A stretch of 64,000 bases of DNA from Vibrio intestinalis (GTDB lineage: Bacteria; Pseudomonadota; Gammaproteobacteria; Enterobacterales; Vibrionaceae), in the NCBI RefSeq assembly GCF_025195085.2, contig NZ_JANAVY020000001.1, positions 124,001-188,000 on the forward strand, read 5' to 3'. Position numbers and translations under genes: made by a program. The notes under the pieces are model-generated. The model was given only the letters and a program-made list of their open reading frames with translations. It ran no database searches and was not told the DNA's origin. Below are positions 1 through 8,979 of the stretch, one piece after another. Every line of letters starts with the position of its first letter. Position 1 is the stretch's first letter.

Positions 1-1329
1 ATCGACTTTGACAACAAATTAAGTAACGACTCTCAGGCGATGCCTATGCAGTGGGGCTCTGTTTCTGACGCCATTAGTAAATTAGAGACGGCAATGGATG
101 ACATTGCTCAGGGTAACAGTTCTGCTCCGTTTGCGATTGGCGGAGCGACGGACTACGAAGAGGCTGTTTATGCGGTGATGAATGGCTACAACGACGCAGC
201 GGTATCTGGCCTAACCAACACCAATGACCAGATTTTCTTCTTGAGTGATGGCCGAATGAATGCGGGTTGGAGTGATACATCCAACGATACATGGGATGCT
301 TTCATTGCTGATAAGCATGTGACGTCGGTTGGTGTCGGCGTTCCGTCTAACATACCGGAAGCTCATTTACGCGAGGTTGCAGGCGCAGATGGCAAAATTG
401 TCTATATTCCGGACGCTAATATCAAAGCTGATTTACCTAAACTTCGCCCGACTATAGGTCAAATGGGCGCATTGCTGGCTATGATTACCGGCCTTGATGC
501 TGTCGCGGTGGTGTTAGACCCGAGTAAACTCGAAGTGCTACAAAAAGTCGATACCGATGGTACGGTTACTCGTCCTACGGTTGATGCGACGCTTGATAAC
601 GGTGAGTTAGTCATTGATACCGAACACGGTGATTTGCGTATTCGAGAAGATGGTTCGTACTTCTTCCAGCCAGATCCAAGTGCAGCTGATATCCCAGTGA
701 ACGAAGCGATTGGCTATGAAGTGCTTTACTCAGTGACAGACGCCATGGGCGAGGAGTCACAACATGTAGTGAGCCTCAATGTCAGCGCGGATGGTAGCGT
801 TAAAGCGGATTCATACAATAAAAATGGTTCTACCGGTGATGATCACATCGTAGGTACGGATAACGATGACATCCTAATGGGCCATCAAGGTGATGATATC
901 TTAGATGGTGGACTCGGGGATGACTTCTTGTTCGGTGGTGCGGGTGATGACCACCTGATTGGTGGACAAGGTAACGACATATTATCTGGCGGTGAGGGTA
1001 GTGATATCTTTGTATGGATGGATAGCGATCTGGATGGAGGCCTAGACGTCATTACTGATTTCACGGTTAACGAAGATAAGATTGATATCTCCGATCTGCT
1101 TCAACCAAACGAAACCATGGAGCAATTGCTAGACGATATTTCTGCAACCATAGTTGATGACAACAACATTCAGCTGACTATCGATCGCGGCAATGGTCAA
1201 ACTCAGTCGATTAAGATTGATGATTTGGTTGACCAAATTGATGGCATCGACGGTAGTGGTGGCCCTTCAATTACTGGTAATGAACTCACATCACTACTGA
1301 ATGAAATCATCAAACCGCAAGAAATGTAG
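1..1329 (+). CDS. C-terminal part of a large VWA/RTX type I-secreted protein (5' end outside window)
   Basis: The reading frame is open from base 1, so this is the end of a larger gene. The first ~150 residues resemble a von Willebrand A domain (FFLSDGR and VGVGVPS strands). A linker resembling the repeats of biofilm-associated giant adhesins follows. Residues ~275-340 hold four to five RTX nonapeptides (GDDxLxGGxGDD type) that should bind calcium after export. The last ~100 residues (SDIFVW...DVITDF...KIDISDLL) match the C-terminal target region of type I-secreted Vibrio adhesins. The likely role is a surface or secreted adhesin exported through a TolC-type channel; the family is clear, the ligand unknown. 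A strong terminator follows. The partner ABC exporter genes are not in the window. Confidence 0.85.
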   Translation: MDFDNKLSNDSQAMPMQWGSVSDAISKLETAMDDIAQGNSSAPFAIGGATDYEEAVYAVMNGYNDAAVSGLTNTNDQIFFLSDGRMNAGWSDTSNDTWDAFIADKHVTSVGVGVPSNIPEAHLREVAGADGKIVYIPDANIKADLPKLRPTIGQMGALLAMITGLDAVAVVLDPSKLEVLQKVDTDGTVTRPTVDATLDNGELVIDTEHGDLRIREDGSYFFQPDPSAADIPVNEAIGYEVLYSVTDAMGEESQHVVSLNVSADGSVKADSYNKNGSTGDDHIVGTDNDDILMGHQGDDILDGGLGDDFLFGGAGDDHLIGGQGNDILSGGEGSDIFVWMDSDLDGGLDVITDFTVNEDKIDISDLLQPNETMEQLLDDISATIVDDNNIQLTIDRGNGQTQSIKIDDLVDQIDGIDGSGGPSITGNELTSLLNEIIKPQEM

Positions 1330-1354
1330 ATGATAAGTTGATGATATATAGCTC

Positions 1355-1385
1355 AAAGCCCGCAGATGCGGGCTTTGTTTTTTTT
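1355..1385 (+). terminator. Rho-independent terminator of the RTX gene
   Basis: A 9-bp stem (AAAGCCCGC/GCGGGCTTT) with loop AGAT is followed by a run of T, 26 bases after the stop codon. Confidence 0.9.
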
Positions 1386-1803
1386 AGGCATTTAAAATAC
1401 ATAACAATGTTTGTTTTGTGTCGTTGATGTAACTGATTTATGTGAATACTCTTAGGATATTGTTTGCATAATAATGTGATCCAAGTAAATTTGTGCACCA
1501 GCTCTTGTAATTGTTACAAAATGCTACTTATTTGATTGTTAATAGTTCTTAATGCCTGAGTTGCAAAGTGTCATGAAGTTTTACACTGAGCTAGTTAGGG
1601 GTAGGGAGATATATATTTCACAAAAGAGAACTAGCGTTCAGATAATTGCCAAGGAAACGCCAAATCGCGCGCGGCACAGATACAAATCGCTCTAAATTCG
1701 CAATTTAAATCAACCTCCGTCGTGTAGTGACAGCCTCATCCCAACGTTATTGTCGGCCTCTAGCCATCTAAGCTGAAACGATCCCTACAGCATCCGAGTT
1801 AAT
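1386..1803. other. Intergenic region, 418 bp, no gene seen
   Basis: AT-rich spacer between two plus-strand genes. I see no convincing ORF, tRNA or repeat. A small palindrome, TTGTAA-TTG-TTACAA at 1505-1519, could be an operator for the transporter downstream, but it lies about 300 bp from the start and I cannot name a regulator. The long leader before the transporter gene is unexplained. Confidence 0.4.
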
Positions 1804-1815
1804 TTGGATAATGTT

Positions 1816-3321
1816 ATGGAAAAAACAATAAGAATCCCATTTGTTGCGCGAGTCCTCATCCTTCGCCAATTCCTATGGGGCGCGGCATTCTATGGTACAT
1901 ACGTACTATTAACGAAATATTTTTTACAAGAGCTAAATTACAGTGAAGCTGACACCATCATGATGCTAGGTGCATTTGGTGCAGTAGGGCCGGTATTCTC
2001 GGCATTAGGTGGTTGGGCCGCAGACCGATACATAGGTTCATTCCGTGCTGTGTATATTGGTTACGCCATCTATACATTAGGCTTTGGCCTATTGGGTAGT
2101 GCCGCTTCTACATACAATGTGGGCATGAGTATCTTCGCCATCGCCTTAATTGGTTATGCGCGCGGTTTATCTTCAACCAGCCCGACAGTTCTACTGGGTA
2201 ACTCGTTCAAAGATGAGACCAACGAGGCGTTCCAACAAGGCTTAACCTTTAACTACTCAATCAACAACTTGGGTTCGTTCATTGCTAAGTACATTTTCCC
2301 ATTCATCTTGGTGTATGTGTCGTACAACGGTAACTTCTTTATCTCGTGCATTTCGATTTCATTGACTTTGATTCTGTTCTTCATCTTCCGCAAGCAATTG
2401 ATTGAAGTGGGTAATGATATCGATAAACGACCAGTTCCAATGAAGCATTGGGCTATATTCATCATTGGTTCTCTATTGATGTTGGGCGTGGTTTTCTTCA
2501 TGTTCGACAATCTGGATCTTGGTAAAAATGTCCTGTACGCATTAGGCGCAATGGCGCTGATTTACTTCTGCGTACAAATCAAACAAGCCGCACCGTACTA
2601 TCGCTACCGCATGCTTGCAGTGTTGGTTATGTTGGTCATTTTGATTTGCTACTACTTCTACTACGGTCAAATGCTGACATCAATGAACATGTATGCCATC
2701 AATATGATGGATGGCTCACTGTTTGGCATTATCCCAATTAAACCGGAATCGAATGCAGCGTTTAACCCGTTATGGGTATTCTTACTAGGCGCGCCAACCA
2801 TGATGATTTATGGCTGGTTAGATAAGAAGGGCATTGAGATCAGCATCCCTTCTAAATTTGCGGCTGCGTTCATTGCGAGTGCGATTGCATTTGCGATTTT
2901 AGGCTTGTCGACTTCAAACATCGACGAACACGGTAAAGTAGCAGCGGATTGGATCTTCTGGACGCACTTCTTCCAAGCAGCTGGTGAGTTGATTGTTGGC
3001 GCACTAGCAGTGGGCTTCATCTTCAAGATGGTACCGAAATACCTATCTGCGTTTGCCATTGGCCTGCGTTCAATTACTTTGTCACTGAGTGGCATTTTGG
3101 CGGCGGTAATCTCAACTAAGATTGCGTTGCCAAAAGACATTGAACTAACCACTGAAGTGGTAGAGCAAGTCTACGGTAGCTACTTCTATAATCTCGCCAT
3201 TATGGCGGTGGTTGCGGCAATCGTTACATTGATGCTATCACGCGTTATCTCGGGCCTTATCGCCAAAGGTGACGAGCACGCAGAAGAAGAGCAAGTGGAA
3301 TACACGGACCAAAAAGCCTAG
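1816..3321 (+). CDS. POT/PTR2-family proton-dependent oligopeptide transporter
   Basis: An inner-membrane MFS protein of about 500 residues with many hydrophobic segments. The N-terminal block FSALGGWAADRYIGSFRAV fits the POT signature (GGxxADrxxG), indicating proton-coupled di-/tripeptide uptake. The first helix region (LILRQFLWGAAFYGTYVLL) and the TFNYSINNLGSF segment are also family-like. It diverges from E. coli DtpA/TppB, so the substrate is an inference. The ATG at 1816 is preferred over an in-frame TTG at 1804; neither has a strong ribosome-binding site. It is a single-gene unit bounded by terminators on both sides. Confidence 0.8.
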   Translation: MEKTIRIPFVARVLILRQFLWGAAFYGTYVLLTKYFLQELNYSEADTIMMLGAFGAVGPVFSALGGWAADRYIGSFRAVYIGYAIYTLGFGLLGSAASTYNVGMSIFAIALIGYARGLSSTSPTVLLGNSFKDETNEAFQQGLTFNYSINNLGSFIAKYIFPFILVYVSYNGNFFISCISISLTLILFFIFRKQLIEVGNDIDKRPVPMKHWAIFIIGSLLMLGVVFFMFDNLDLGKNVLYALGAMALIYFCVQIKQAAPYYRYRMLAVLVMLVILICYYFYYGQMLTSMNMYAINMMDGSLFGIIPIKPESNAAFNPLWVFLLGAPTMMIYGWLDKKGIEISIPSKFAAAFIASAIAFAILGLSTSNIDEHGKVAADWIFWTHFFQAAGELIVGALAVGFIFKMVPKYLSAFAIGLRSITLSLSGILAAVISTKIALPKDIELTTEVVEQVYGSYFYNLAIMAVVAAIVTLMLSRVISGLIAKGDEHAEEEQVEYTDQKA

Positions 3322-3351
3322 TTATTCCCTAAATCTGATATAGCGTAAATA

Positions 3352-3389
3352 AACAGCCCGATTGAAGAGATTCAATCGGGCTGTTTTTA
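3352..3389. terminator. Bidirectional terminator between convergent genes
   Basis: A perfect 15-bp inverted repeat (AACAGCCCGATTGAA, loop GAGA) followed by T5. It lies between the peptide transporter (plus) and the binding-protein gene (minus) and can serve both. Confidence 0.9.
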
Positions 3390-3407
3390 TCGTCCTAAAG
3401 CAAAGGG

Positions 3408-4403
3408 TTAAAGAGCTTGTTCTACTTTTTGTGCGACCTCAGCAGAAACCCAGCTTTTCCATACATCAGGGTAGGTTTCAAAAAAGTAGTACATGGCTTC
3501 TTCTGCATCGGCTTGGTTATCTTCGATCCAAGCTAACAATTCACTCATCAACTGGTTGGTGTATCCACGTTGCTCAAAATAGGCAAAAGCCACTGGTTCG
3601 TTTTGGGCAAACTCTTCGGTAGTGAGCGTATAAACCGGTGCTGTAGGATACATGGTCACTTTAGGGTCTAGGCATTCCGGCTGAGTGGTACAGTTACGAA
3701 ATTCATCAATGTCTGTACCGCTACCAAAATCGACTTTGACCATAGAGTATTTACCTAATACCGAAGTTGGTGACCAGTAATAGCCAAACCATGGTTTTTC
3801 GCGATCATACGCTTTGGCGATGGTCGCCGCCAATGCCGCACCAGAGCCGGGATCAATCATCTCAAAATTATGGTCTTCTAAACCAAGGGCATCAAATAAG
3901 TGGCCAGAGGTAATTTGACATGTCCAACCGGCAGGGCAGCTATAGAAGGCAAATTTCTCATCATCTTCTGGGTGTGTAAATACGTTGGCGTGTTTAATGA
4001 CCCCTTCAATCGTCTTCATTTCTGGGTATTGCTCAACCAAATAATCTGGTACCCAGAAACCTTCTTGACCACCGTCTAAGAAAGCCTTACCAGCAAGGCG
4101 CAAGCGTTTGTCGGCAATGCCCTTGTCTAACGCCTCTTTAATGCCATTAGTCCACATTTCAGGCGCGATGTCAGGTTCGCCTTTTTCAATCATTGACGTT
4201 CCGGTGGGGACGGTATCTCCCGGTAAAAGTTCAGCGCTGCAACCAAGCCCTTCGTTTAAGATAAATTGGTCAACATGCGCCATCAAACTCGCGGTGTTCC
4301 AGTTCATATCCGCAATGGTGAATTCACCACATTCATTGGCATGAGTTTGAATTGAAAAGCTTGCAAGTAGTGCAGCAGAGAGTGTTGAAATGGGCATCCT
4401 CAT
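3408..4403 (-). CDS. Glycine betaine/choline-type ABC substrate-binding protein (OpuAC domain)
   Basis: A 331-residue periplasmic protein with a signal peptide (residues 1-22, cleavage after THA). The mature part has the OpuAC/ProX-type fold: an MNW..AS..AHV start, then GDTVPTGTSMIEKGEPDIAPEMW, then a WFGYYWSPTSVLGKY block rich in aromatics, as in quaternary-amine binding proteins. Several Cys pairs (SCPAGWTCQ, NCTTQPECL) suggest periplasmic disulfides. It probably delivers betaine or a related compatible solute to an ABC permease. No permease or ATPase gene is adjacent, so this is an orphan binding protein or serves a distant transporter. The ligand is not established. Confidence 0.8.
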   Translation of the reverse strand: MRMPISTLSAALLASFSIQTHANECGEFTIADMNWNTASLMAHVDQFILNEGLGCSAELLPGDTVPTGTSMIEKGEPDIAPEMWTNGIKEALDKGIADKRLRLAGKAFLDGGQEGFWVPDYLVEQYPEMKTIEGVIKHANVFTHPEDDEKFAFYSCPAGWTCQITSGHLFDALGLEDHNFEMIDPGSGAALAATIAKAYDREKPWFGYYWSPTSVLGKYSMVKVDFGSGTDIDEFRNCTTQPECLDPKVTMYPTAPVYTLTTEEFAQNEPVAFAYFEQRGYTNQLMSELLAWIEDNQADAEEAMYYFFETYPDVWKSWVSAEVAQKVEQAL

Positions 4404-4765
4404 CGGCTTAATTCCTTATTATTGTCAGCTACTTAAATAATAAAAGCAGAGATATTTGGAAAGTAAATGTCTGCAGCGGCAAATCGACCAAAAGCTCGAA
4501 GTAATGAATAAATTTGTGATGAAGAAACATGAAAGGGCGAAAATTGACGAGTAACTCAACGTTATTTGGCTACTCAATCGAGAAAGCTGCGATCGCTTTA
4601 AGTGCTAGTTACGTAAAATCACGATGGACACATCGATAGTGTGATGGAGCGTTGAGTATCAAATTCGTTTTAATCACATATTTTTTGCAATTTGAGTGGC
4701 GGCTCAATAAAGCATTGAGTTTTAGCTATTATTTAGATGTCTATGGAATCACAAAGGTGACGGAC
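4404..4765. other. Divergent intergenic region, 362 bp
   Basis: Lies between the minus-strand binding protein gene and the plus-strand HD-GYP gene, so promoters for both should be here. An in-frame TTG at 4652 could extend the HD-GYP protein by 38 residues, but the extension has no ribosome-binding site. I saw no clear sigma-54 element, repeat or small gene. Confidence 0.4.
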
Positions 4766-7700
4766 GTGAGTGAAATTAAAAGGAAACGTATATCGCTAAG
4801 AGTAGCGCTGGGCATGATGTTTGTGTTTTGCACCTTGTTTACGGCGGGCGTAGCGCTGGTTATTCAGTATCACTTTGCGACCAAAAACGAGTTAAACCAT
4901 ACGCTTACTCGCTATCAAGTTATCGCTAATGGGGTGTCGAGTCACCTTTCAAACTTACACACTCTAGCTGAGAACATCACCAAAGGTGGCGCTCAACTGG
5001 TTCAGATTATCGGAACAGACGTTGCCGAAAAACGATTGGTCGTGCCTTTGTCAAAGCTGCTCACCCGTGACCCAAGTTTGCACAGCATTTATGTCGCTAA
5101 AGAGAACAACGAATTTTTCCAATTAATTAACTTGGAATCAGAACAGATTAAACAAACGCTCAAAACCGAACGCGGTGAGCGTTGGCTGCTGGTGGAACAT
5201 AAAGGAGAGGGTAAACAGCGCCGTAAAGTCTCTACATTCTATGACCGCAATTTTAATCAACTTGATCAAGAGGAACAGTTTAGTAACTTTTTACCTACCC
5301 AACGAAGCTGGTATGAAAATGCTATACAAGGACGTGTTTATTACACGCCACCTTATCTTTTCAATACACTAAAGGTTACCGGTGAAACATTTTCTATCAA
5401 GGTTGAGGGCAGTGAAACCGTCGTGGGCGTCGATGTGCTTCTTTCCTCATTAGAATCTCAGTTAACCAATCGTTTTGTTGAAAACAAGCATGAACCGCAA
5501 GCAGAAGCATTTATTTATCGAGCGGATGGCCGTCTTATCGCCACCAACAAAAAAATAGATATTGAAGATAGACTTCCTCTCGTCAGTTCATTGCCTTTAA
5601 CTGACCGACAAATTGAAATCATCACCAATGCGCCAGAGCTTAAAGTATCCAACCAAAATGATTGGGGGCCGATAGATTTTACCGTAGGCGGAAGACCAAA
5701 TGGCTTTGCTATCGACATATTTAAAGTGATCTCAGAGATGACAGGCTTACAGTTTAAATACGTCAATGGCCGCTCGTGGAACGAGTTAGTGAACGACTTT
5801 TCTCAAGGAAAAATCGACATTTTACAATCGTTCTCAGACCCGAGTGAGTTTGAATCAATGGGTGTGTTGGGTGAGCGCCTTTATAGAGGAAACTACGCGC
5901 TACTTATGAACGAGAGTAGTGACCCTGTGACGTCATTAAACCAATTGTCGGGTAGAAAAATTGGCGTACTTAAAGGGTGGAGTATTCAAGACAACATCCA
6001 ACAACAATTCCCATCCATTAGCCTCGTCTCCTATGACTCGTTACATGCGGCGATTGATGATCTTGAAGCGGGAAACATAGAAGCAGTTTTGGATCTACAT
6101 CGGGTTTTAATGAACAAAGTGCAAGAGAAGTTCAGGGAGAGCCTAACCGTACACGCGCTTGAATCAACGAATCTACCGAGGAATTTCTACTACTCAGTGC
6201 GTGATGAATACAGTGAAGTGGTTGAAATTATAAACCTTGCACTGGCGAATATTACCGAGTCACAACGACAAGAGCTTCGTGAAAAATGGTTCTCTAGTGG
6301 CGCAGCCCAGTCGACTTATACATTCTTACCTTATCGAGAGATCGTCAAATATACCTCGATGAATCAATACATCGATGCCGTGCAAGAAATCACCATTAAT
6401 GGTGAGCAAAAATACCTCTTTATTAAACGCCTAACAGACATCGAACCACGCTTTTTCGCGGTAATTGTACCGAAAGCCTACGTGATGGCGGGAGTAAAAG
6501 AGGTGACGTGGTACTCAGTGGGCGCATCGTTACTGGCACTTGCGGCACTTATTCCGTTTGCTTGGGTCATGGCTCGGCCGATTTCTGAACCGATTAATTT
6601 GCTTCGACAACAAGTCAAACTGGTGAAAAAACGCCGCTATAGCGAAGTACAGCGAGTTCACAGTCGAGTAGAAGAGATCCATCAACTCGGTCTTTCAGTG
6701 ATTCGTAGTAGCCATTCATTTGAACGATTTGAGCAGCAGCAAAACGAATTTTTTGAATCTGTGATTCAGCTAATCGCCAGAGCGATCGATGAAAAGTCGC
6801 CTTATACCGCTGGCCATTGCCACCGAGTTCCGGAAATTGCACTCATGTTGGCTGAGGCCGCAGAGAACACTGAAGATGGGCAGTTTAAGCATTTCCGTTT
6901 TGAAAATGATGAAGAGCGACGTGAGTTTAGAATTGCCGCATGGCTGCATGACTGCGGCAAAATCGCTACGCCTGAATACGTGGTTGATAAAGGAAGCAAG
7001 CTCGAAACCAACTACAACCGTATCCACGAGGTTCGAATGCGCTTCGAAGTGTTGTGGCGAGACGCACAAATTAAGCATTTACTGGGCAAACTCGATAACC
7101 AGGTCGATCTCGACAGTGAACTACAGCAAGAGCTCGAACAGTTAAGAGAGGAGTTTGGTTTTATTGCCAATGCCAACGTCGGCGGTGAGTTTATGTCTGA
7201 GCAAGATATCGAGCGATTGCACTTATTGGCTGAAAAAGAGTGGACGCGCTATTTTGACCGTGGTCTGGGCTTGTCACCATTAGAAGAAACACGTCATCAA
7301 CCTGAAAATACACCAGCAACAGAAAAGCTCTTATCAGACAGAGATGAACATGTCATCGACCGTCATGGCAGTTATGATTTAGATCCAGAGCTAGGCATTA
7401 AAGTCGATATACCAGAGAAGTTGTACAACCATGGGGAAATCTACAATCTGTCAGTGCAGCGCGGCACGTTATCGGCTGAAGAGCGATTTAAAATCAATGA
7501 ACACATGATCAGTGGTATTCGGATGTTAGAAAGTATTCCGTTCCCACCAGAGCTCGCGCGAGTAGCGAGATACGCGACGACCCACCATGAAACTATGGTC
7601 GGCAATGGTTACCCAAGACGGTTAAAAGGCGAGGATTTATCGATCCCTGAGCGCATCCTTGTCGTGGCAGATATATTTGAAGCCCTAACCGCAGCAGATA

Positions 7701-7894
7701 GGCCATACAAAAAGGCCAAATCTTTGCGTGAGGCGATCTCCATTATGTCGAAAATGGTGCAGGGCGGTCATATTGATAAGCAGGTATTCCAGTTGCTACT
7801 CAGCAGCGGGGTCTATCGTAGCTACGCAGAGAAATATTTACCTGAAGAGCTACTTGACTTAGAAGATGTCGAGCCATATTTGAAAGAGAGTTAG
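4766..7894 (+). CDS. Membrane receptor with periplasmic SBP_bac_3 domain and cytoplasmic HD-GYP domain
   Basis: About 1040 residues. A short cytoplasmic start and a transmembrane helix (~residues 12-35) lead into a Cache-like periplasmic region. Next comes an SBP_bac_3 domain (~285-505: FDIFKVISEMTG-like start, then GKIDILQSFSDP and GRKIGVLKGWS). A second helix (~585-610), a HAMP-like linker and an HD-GYP domain follow. The HD-GYP domain carries LHDCGK (His-Asp at ~726), HHE and NGYPRRLKG, plus a late VADIFEALTAADRPYK block, so it should be an active c-di-GMP phosphodiesterase. An extra ~150 residues separates LHDCGK from the rest of the catalytic core. The GTG at 4766 is chosen because AAAGGTGA lies 6-7 bases upstream; the longer frame starts with TTG at 4652 without a site. 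It probably senses a small solute such as an amino acid and lowers c-di-GMP. Confidence 0.85.
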   Translation: MSEIKRKRISLRVALGMMFVFCTLFTAGVALVIQYHFATKNELNHTLTRYQVIANGVSSHLSNLHTLAENITKGGAQLVQIIGTDVAEKRLVVPLSKLLTRDPSLHSIYVAKENNEFFQLINLESEQIKQTLKTERGERWLLVEHKGEGKQRRKVSTFYDRNFNQLDQEEQFSNFLPTQRSWYENAIQGRVYYTPPYLFNTLKVTGETFSIKVEGSETVVGVDVLLSSLESQLTNRFVENKHEPQAEAFIYRADGRLIATNKKIDIEDRLPLVSSLPLTDRQIEIITNAPELKVSNQNDWGPIDFTVGGRPNGFAIDIFKVISEMTGLQFKYVNGRSWNELVNDFSQGKIDILQSFSDPSEFESMGVLGERLYRGNYALLMNESSDPVTSLNQLSGRKIGVLKGWSIQDNIQQQFPSISLVSYDSLHAAIDDLEAGNIEAVLDLHRVLMNKVQEKFRESLTVHALESTNLPRNFYYSVRDEYSEVVEIINLALANITESQRQELREKWFSSGAAQSTYTFLPYREIVKYTSMNQYIDAVQEITINGEQKYLFIKRLTDIEPRFFAVIVPKAYVMAGVKEVTWYSVGASLLALAALIPFAWVMARPISEPINLLRQQVKLVKKRRYSEVQRVHSRVEEIHQLGLSVIRSSHSFERFEQQQNEFFESVIQLIARAIDEKSPYTAGHCHRVPEIALMLAEAAENTEDGQFKHFRFENDEERREFRIAAWLHDCGKIATPEYVVDKGSKLETNYNRIHEVRMRFEVLWRDAQIKHLLGKLDNQVDLDSELQQELEQLREEFGFIANANVGGEFMSEQDIERLHLLAEKEWTRYFDRGLGLSPLEETRHQPENTPATEKLLSDRDEHVIDRHGSYDLDPELGIKVDIPEKLYNHGEIYNLSVQRGTLSAEERFKINEHMISGIRMLESIPFPPELARVARYATTHHETMVGNGYPRRLKGEDLSIPERILVVADIFEALTAADRPYKKAKSLREAISIMSKMVQGGHIDKQVFQLLLSSGVYRSYAEKYLPEELLDLEDVEPYLKES

Positions 7895-7917
7895 AGGTGA
7901 TAACCTTCAGATACAAC

Positions 7918-7945
7918 AAAGCCCAGCGATGCTGGGCTTTGTTTG
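7918..7945 (+). terminator. Terminator after the HD-GYP gene
   Basis: A 10-bp stem AAAGCCCAGC/GCTGGGCTTT with a 3-base loop, followed by a short, interrupted T stretch. Confidence 0.8.
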
Positions 7946-7963
7946 TTCATAATGAACTAAATT

Positions 7964-8040
7964 TGGTGGGTCCGGGCGAACTCGAATCGCCGACCCCTAC
8001 CATGTCAAGGTAGTACTCTAACCAACTGAGCTACGGACCC
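7964..8040 (-). tRNA. tRNA-Val (anticodon GAC)
   Basis: A 77-base cloverleaf on the minus strand with encoded CCA. The acceptor stem is GGGTCCG/CGGACCC. The anticodon arm is CTACC-TTGACAT-GGTAG, so the anticodon is GAC, reading GUC valine. The T-arm is GGCGA-TTCGAGT-TCGCC. It is close to the E. coli tRNA-Val(GAC) pattern and identical to the next tRNA. Confidence 0.97.
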
Positions 8041-8070
8041 AAATTTTGTCTCTGCTTTCGCAGTAAGGAA

Positions 8071-8147
8071 TGGTGGGTCCGGGCGAACTCGAATCGCCGA
8101 CCCCTACCATGTCAAGGTAGTACTCTAACCAACTGAGCTACGGACCC
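8071..8147 (-). tRNA. tRNA-Val (anticodon GAC), second identical copy
   Basis: Same 77-base sequence as the copy at 7964-8040, with encoded CCA and anticodon GAC. The two copies are separated by 30 bases and lie in the same orientation, so they are most likely co-transcribed and separated by processing. Confidence 0.97.
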
Positions 8148-8273
8148 ATTCCTAAGAACGAGTTGGATATTACCCAGAGAGGCTCAGTGGTGCAAGCGTA
8201 AATTCTCGTAATTTGAATCGTTTGGCGCACATATGTGCTGATTGTTGGTTTTTTATTCGAGAAGGTGACGAGA

Positions 8274-8295
8274 GTGTGCGTGCGATCACGCACAC
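8274..8295. terminator. Stem-loop downstream of sypR, no T-run
   Basis: A perfect 9-bp inverted repeat GTGTGCGTG/CACGCACAC with loop CGAT, about 21 bases beyond the sypR stop codon. Neither strand has a U tract, so it may act as an mRNA 3' end stabiliser or a weak terminator of the syp locus rather than a classical terminator. Confidence 0.5.
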
Positions 8296-8316
8296 CTTAT
8301 AGGGCTCGTTGCGGGG

Positions 8317-8970
8317 CTATTGGCCTCGGCCGTTAAACATCACGACTATGGTCATCACGATGATGCTTGCGTCCATGAGTAGCCATGATTTAGTGGAGCG
8401 GAGTGACAATGCATAGCTGTGGTCGTAACCGACTTTTCTTCTTACATCATCGATGCAGGTGTCGTAGCCTTGTTTTACTTGTGCAAGGCCCGTGATACCC
8501 GGCATCACACCGTAAGTACGGTCGGCAAAATATGGAATCGCTGTTTCTAGCTTGTTGTAGAAACTGGGTCTTTCTGGGCGGGGGCCAATTAAAGACATTT
8601 CGCCTTTTAGTACGTTAAACAGTTGAGGAATTTCATCTAAACGAGTTTTCCTTAAAAACCGACCAACAGGCGTGATTCTTGGGTCGTTACTAGAGGCCCA
8701 AACGGCTCCTGAGCGCGCTTCGGCATCTTGATACATGGTGCGAAATTTAATGATGTCGAAAAACTCCATTTTTGAGGGGGTCGATTTGCCCACCCGTTGC
8801 TGCCGGTAAAACACTGGGCCTCTAGAGGTTGTTTTTATCGATATGGCGATGATTGGCATAATCGGAGCGAGTAAAATTAACGCTGCGATAGAACCAATGA
8901 TATCGAATAACCTTTTGGCCAACCAAGTGGTCGGCCGCGCAGTAGTATGAATGGCAAAAGTTGAAAGCAT
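8317..8970 (-). CDS. sypR: SypR-type bacterial sugar transferase (initiating phosphoglycosyltransferase)
   Basis: About 217 residues of the bacterial sugar transferase family (PF02397), which moves a sugar-1-phosphate onto undecaprenyl phosphate to start polysaccharide repeat synthesis at the inner membrane. Visible motifs: one N-terminal membrane segment (IGSIAALILLAPIMPIIAI), FYRQQRVGK, FDIIKFRTM, and the catalytic region RLDEIPQLFNVLKGEMSLIGPRP. It is the short form without the four-helix N-terminal half of WcaJ-like enzymes. The ATG at 8970 is preferred because AGGA lies 7 bases upstream; a GTG two codons earlier is too close. It is the last gene of the syp locus, 9 bases after sypQ, matching sypR position in V. 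fischeri. Confidence 0.9.
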   Translation of the reverse strand: MLSTFAIHTTARPTTWLAKRLFDIIGSIAALILLAPIMPIIAISIKTTSRGPVFYRQQRVGKSTPSKMEFFDIIKFRTMYQDAEARSGAVWASSNDPRITPVGRFLRKTRLDEIPQLFNVLKGEMSLIGPRPERPSFYNKLETAIPYFADRTYGVMPGITGLAQVKQGYDTCIDDVRRKVGYDHSYALSLRSTKSWLLMDASIIVMTIVVMFNGRGQ

Positions 8971-8979
8971 AATCACGTC

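Noticed and set aside
2808..3152. Antisense ORF of 114 codons inside the peptide transporter gene
   Set aside because: It follows the codon pattern of the real gene on the other strand, has no ribosome-binding site and no recognisable protein.
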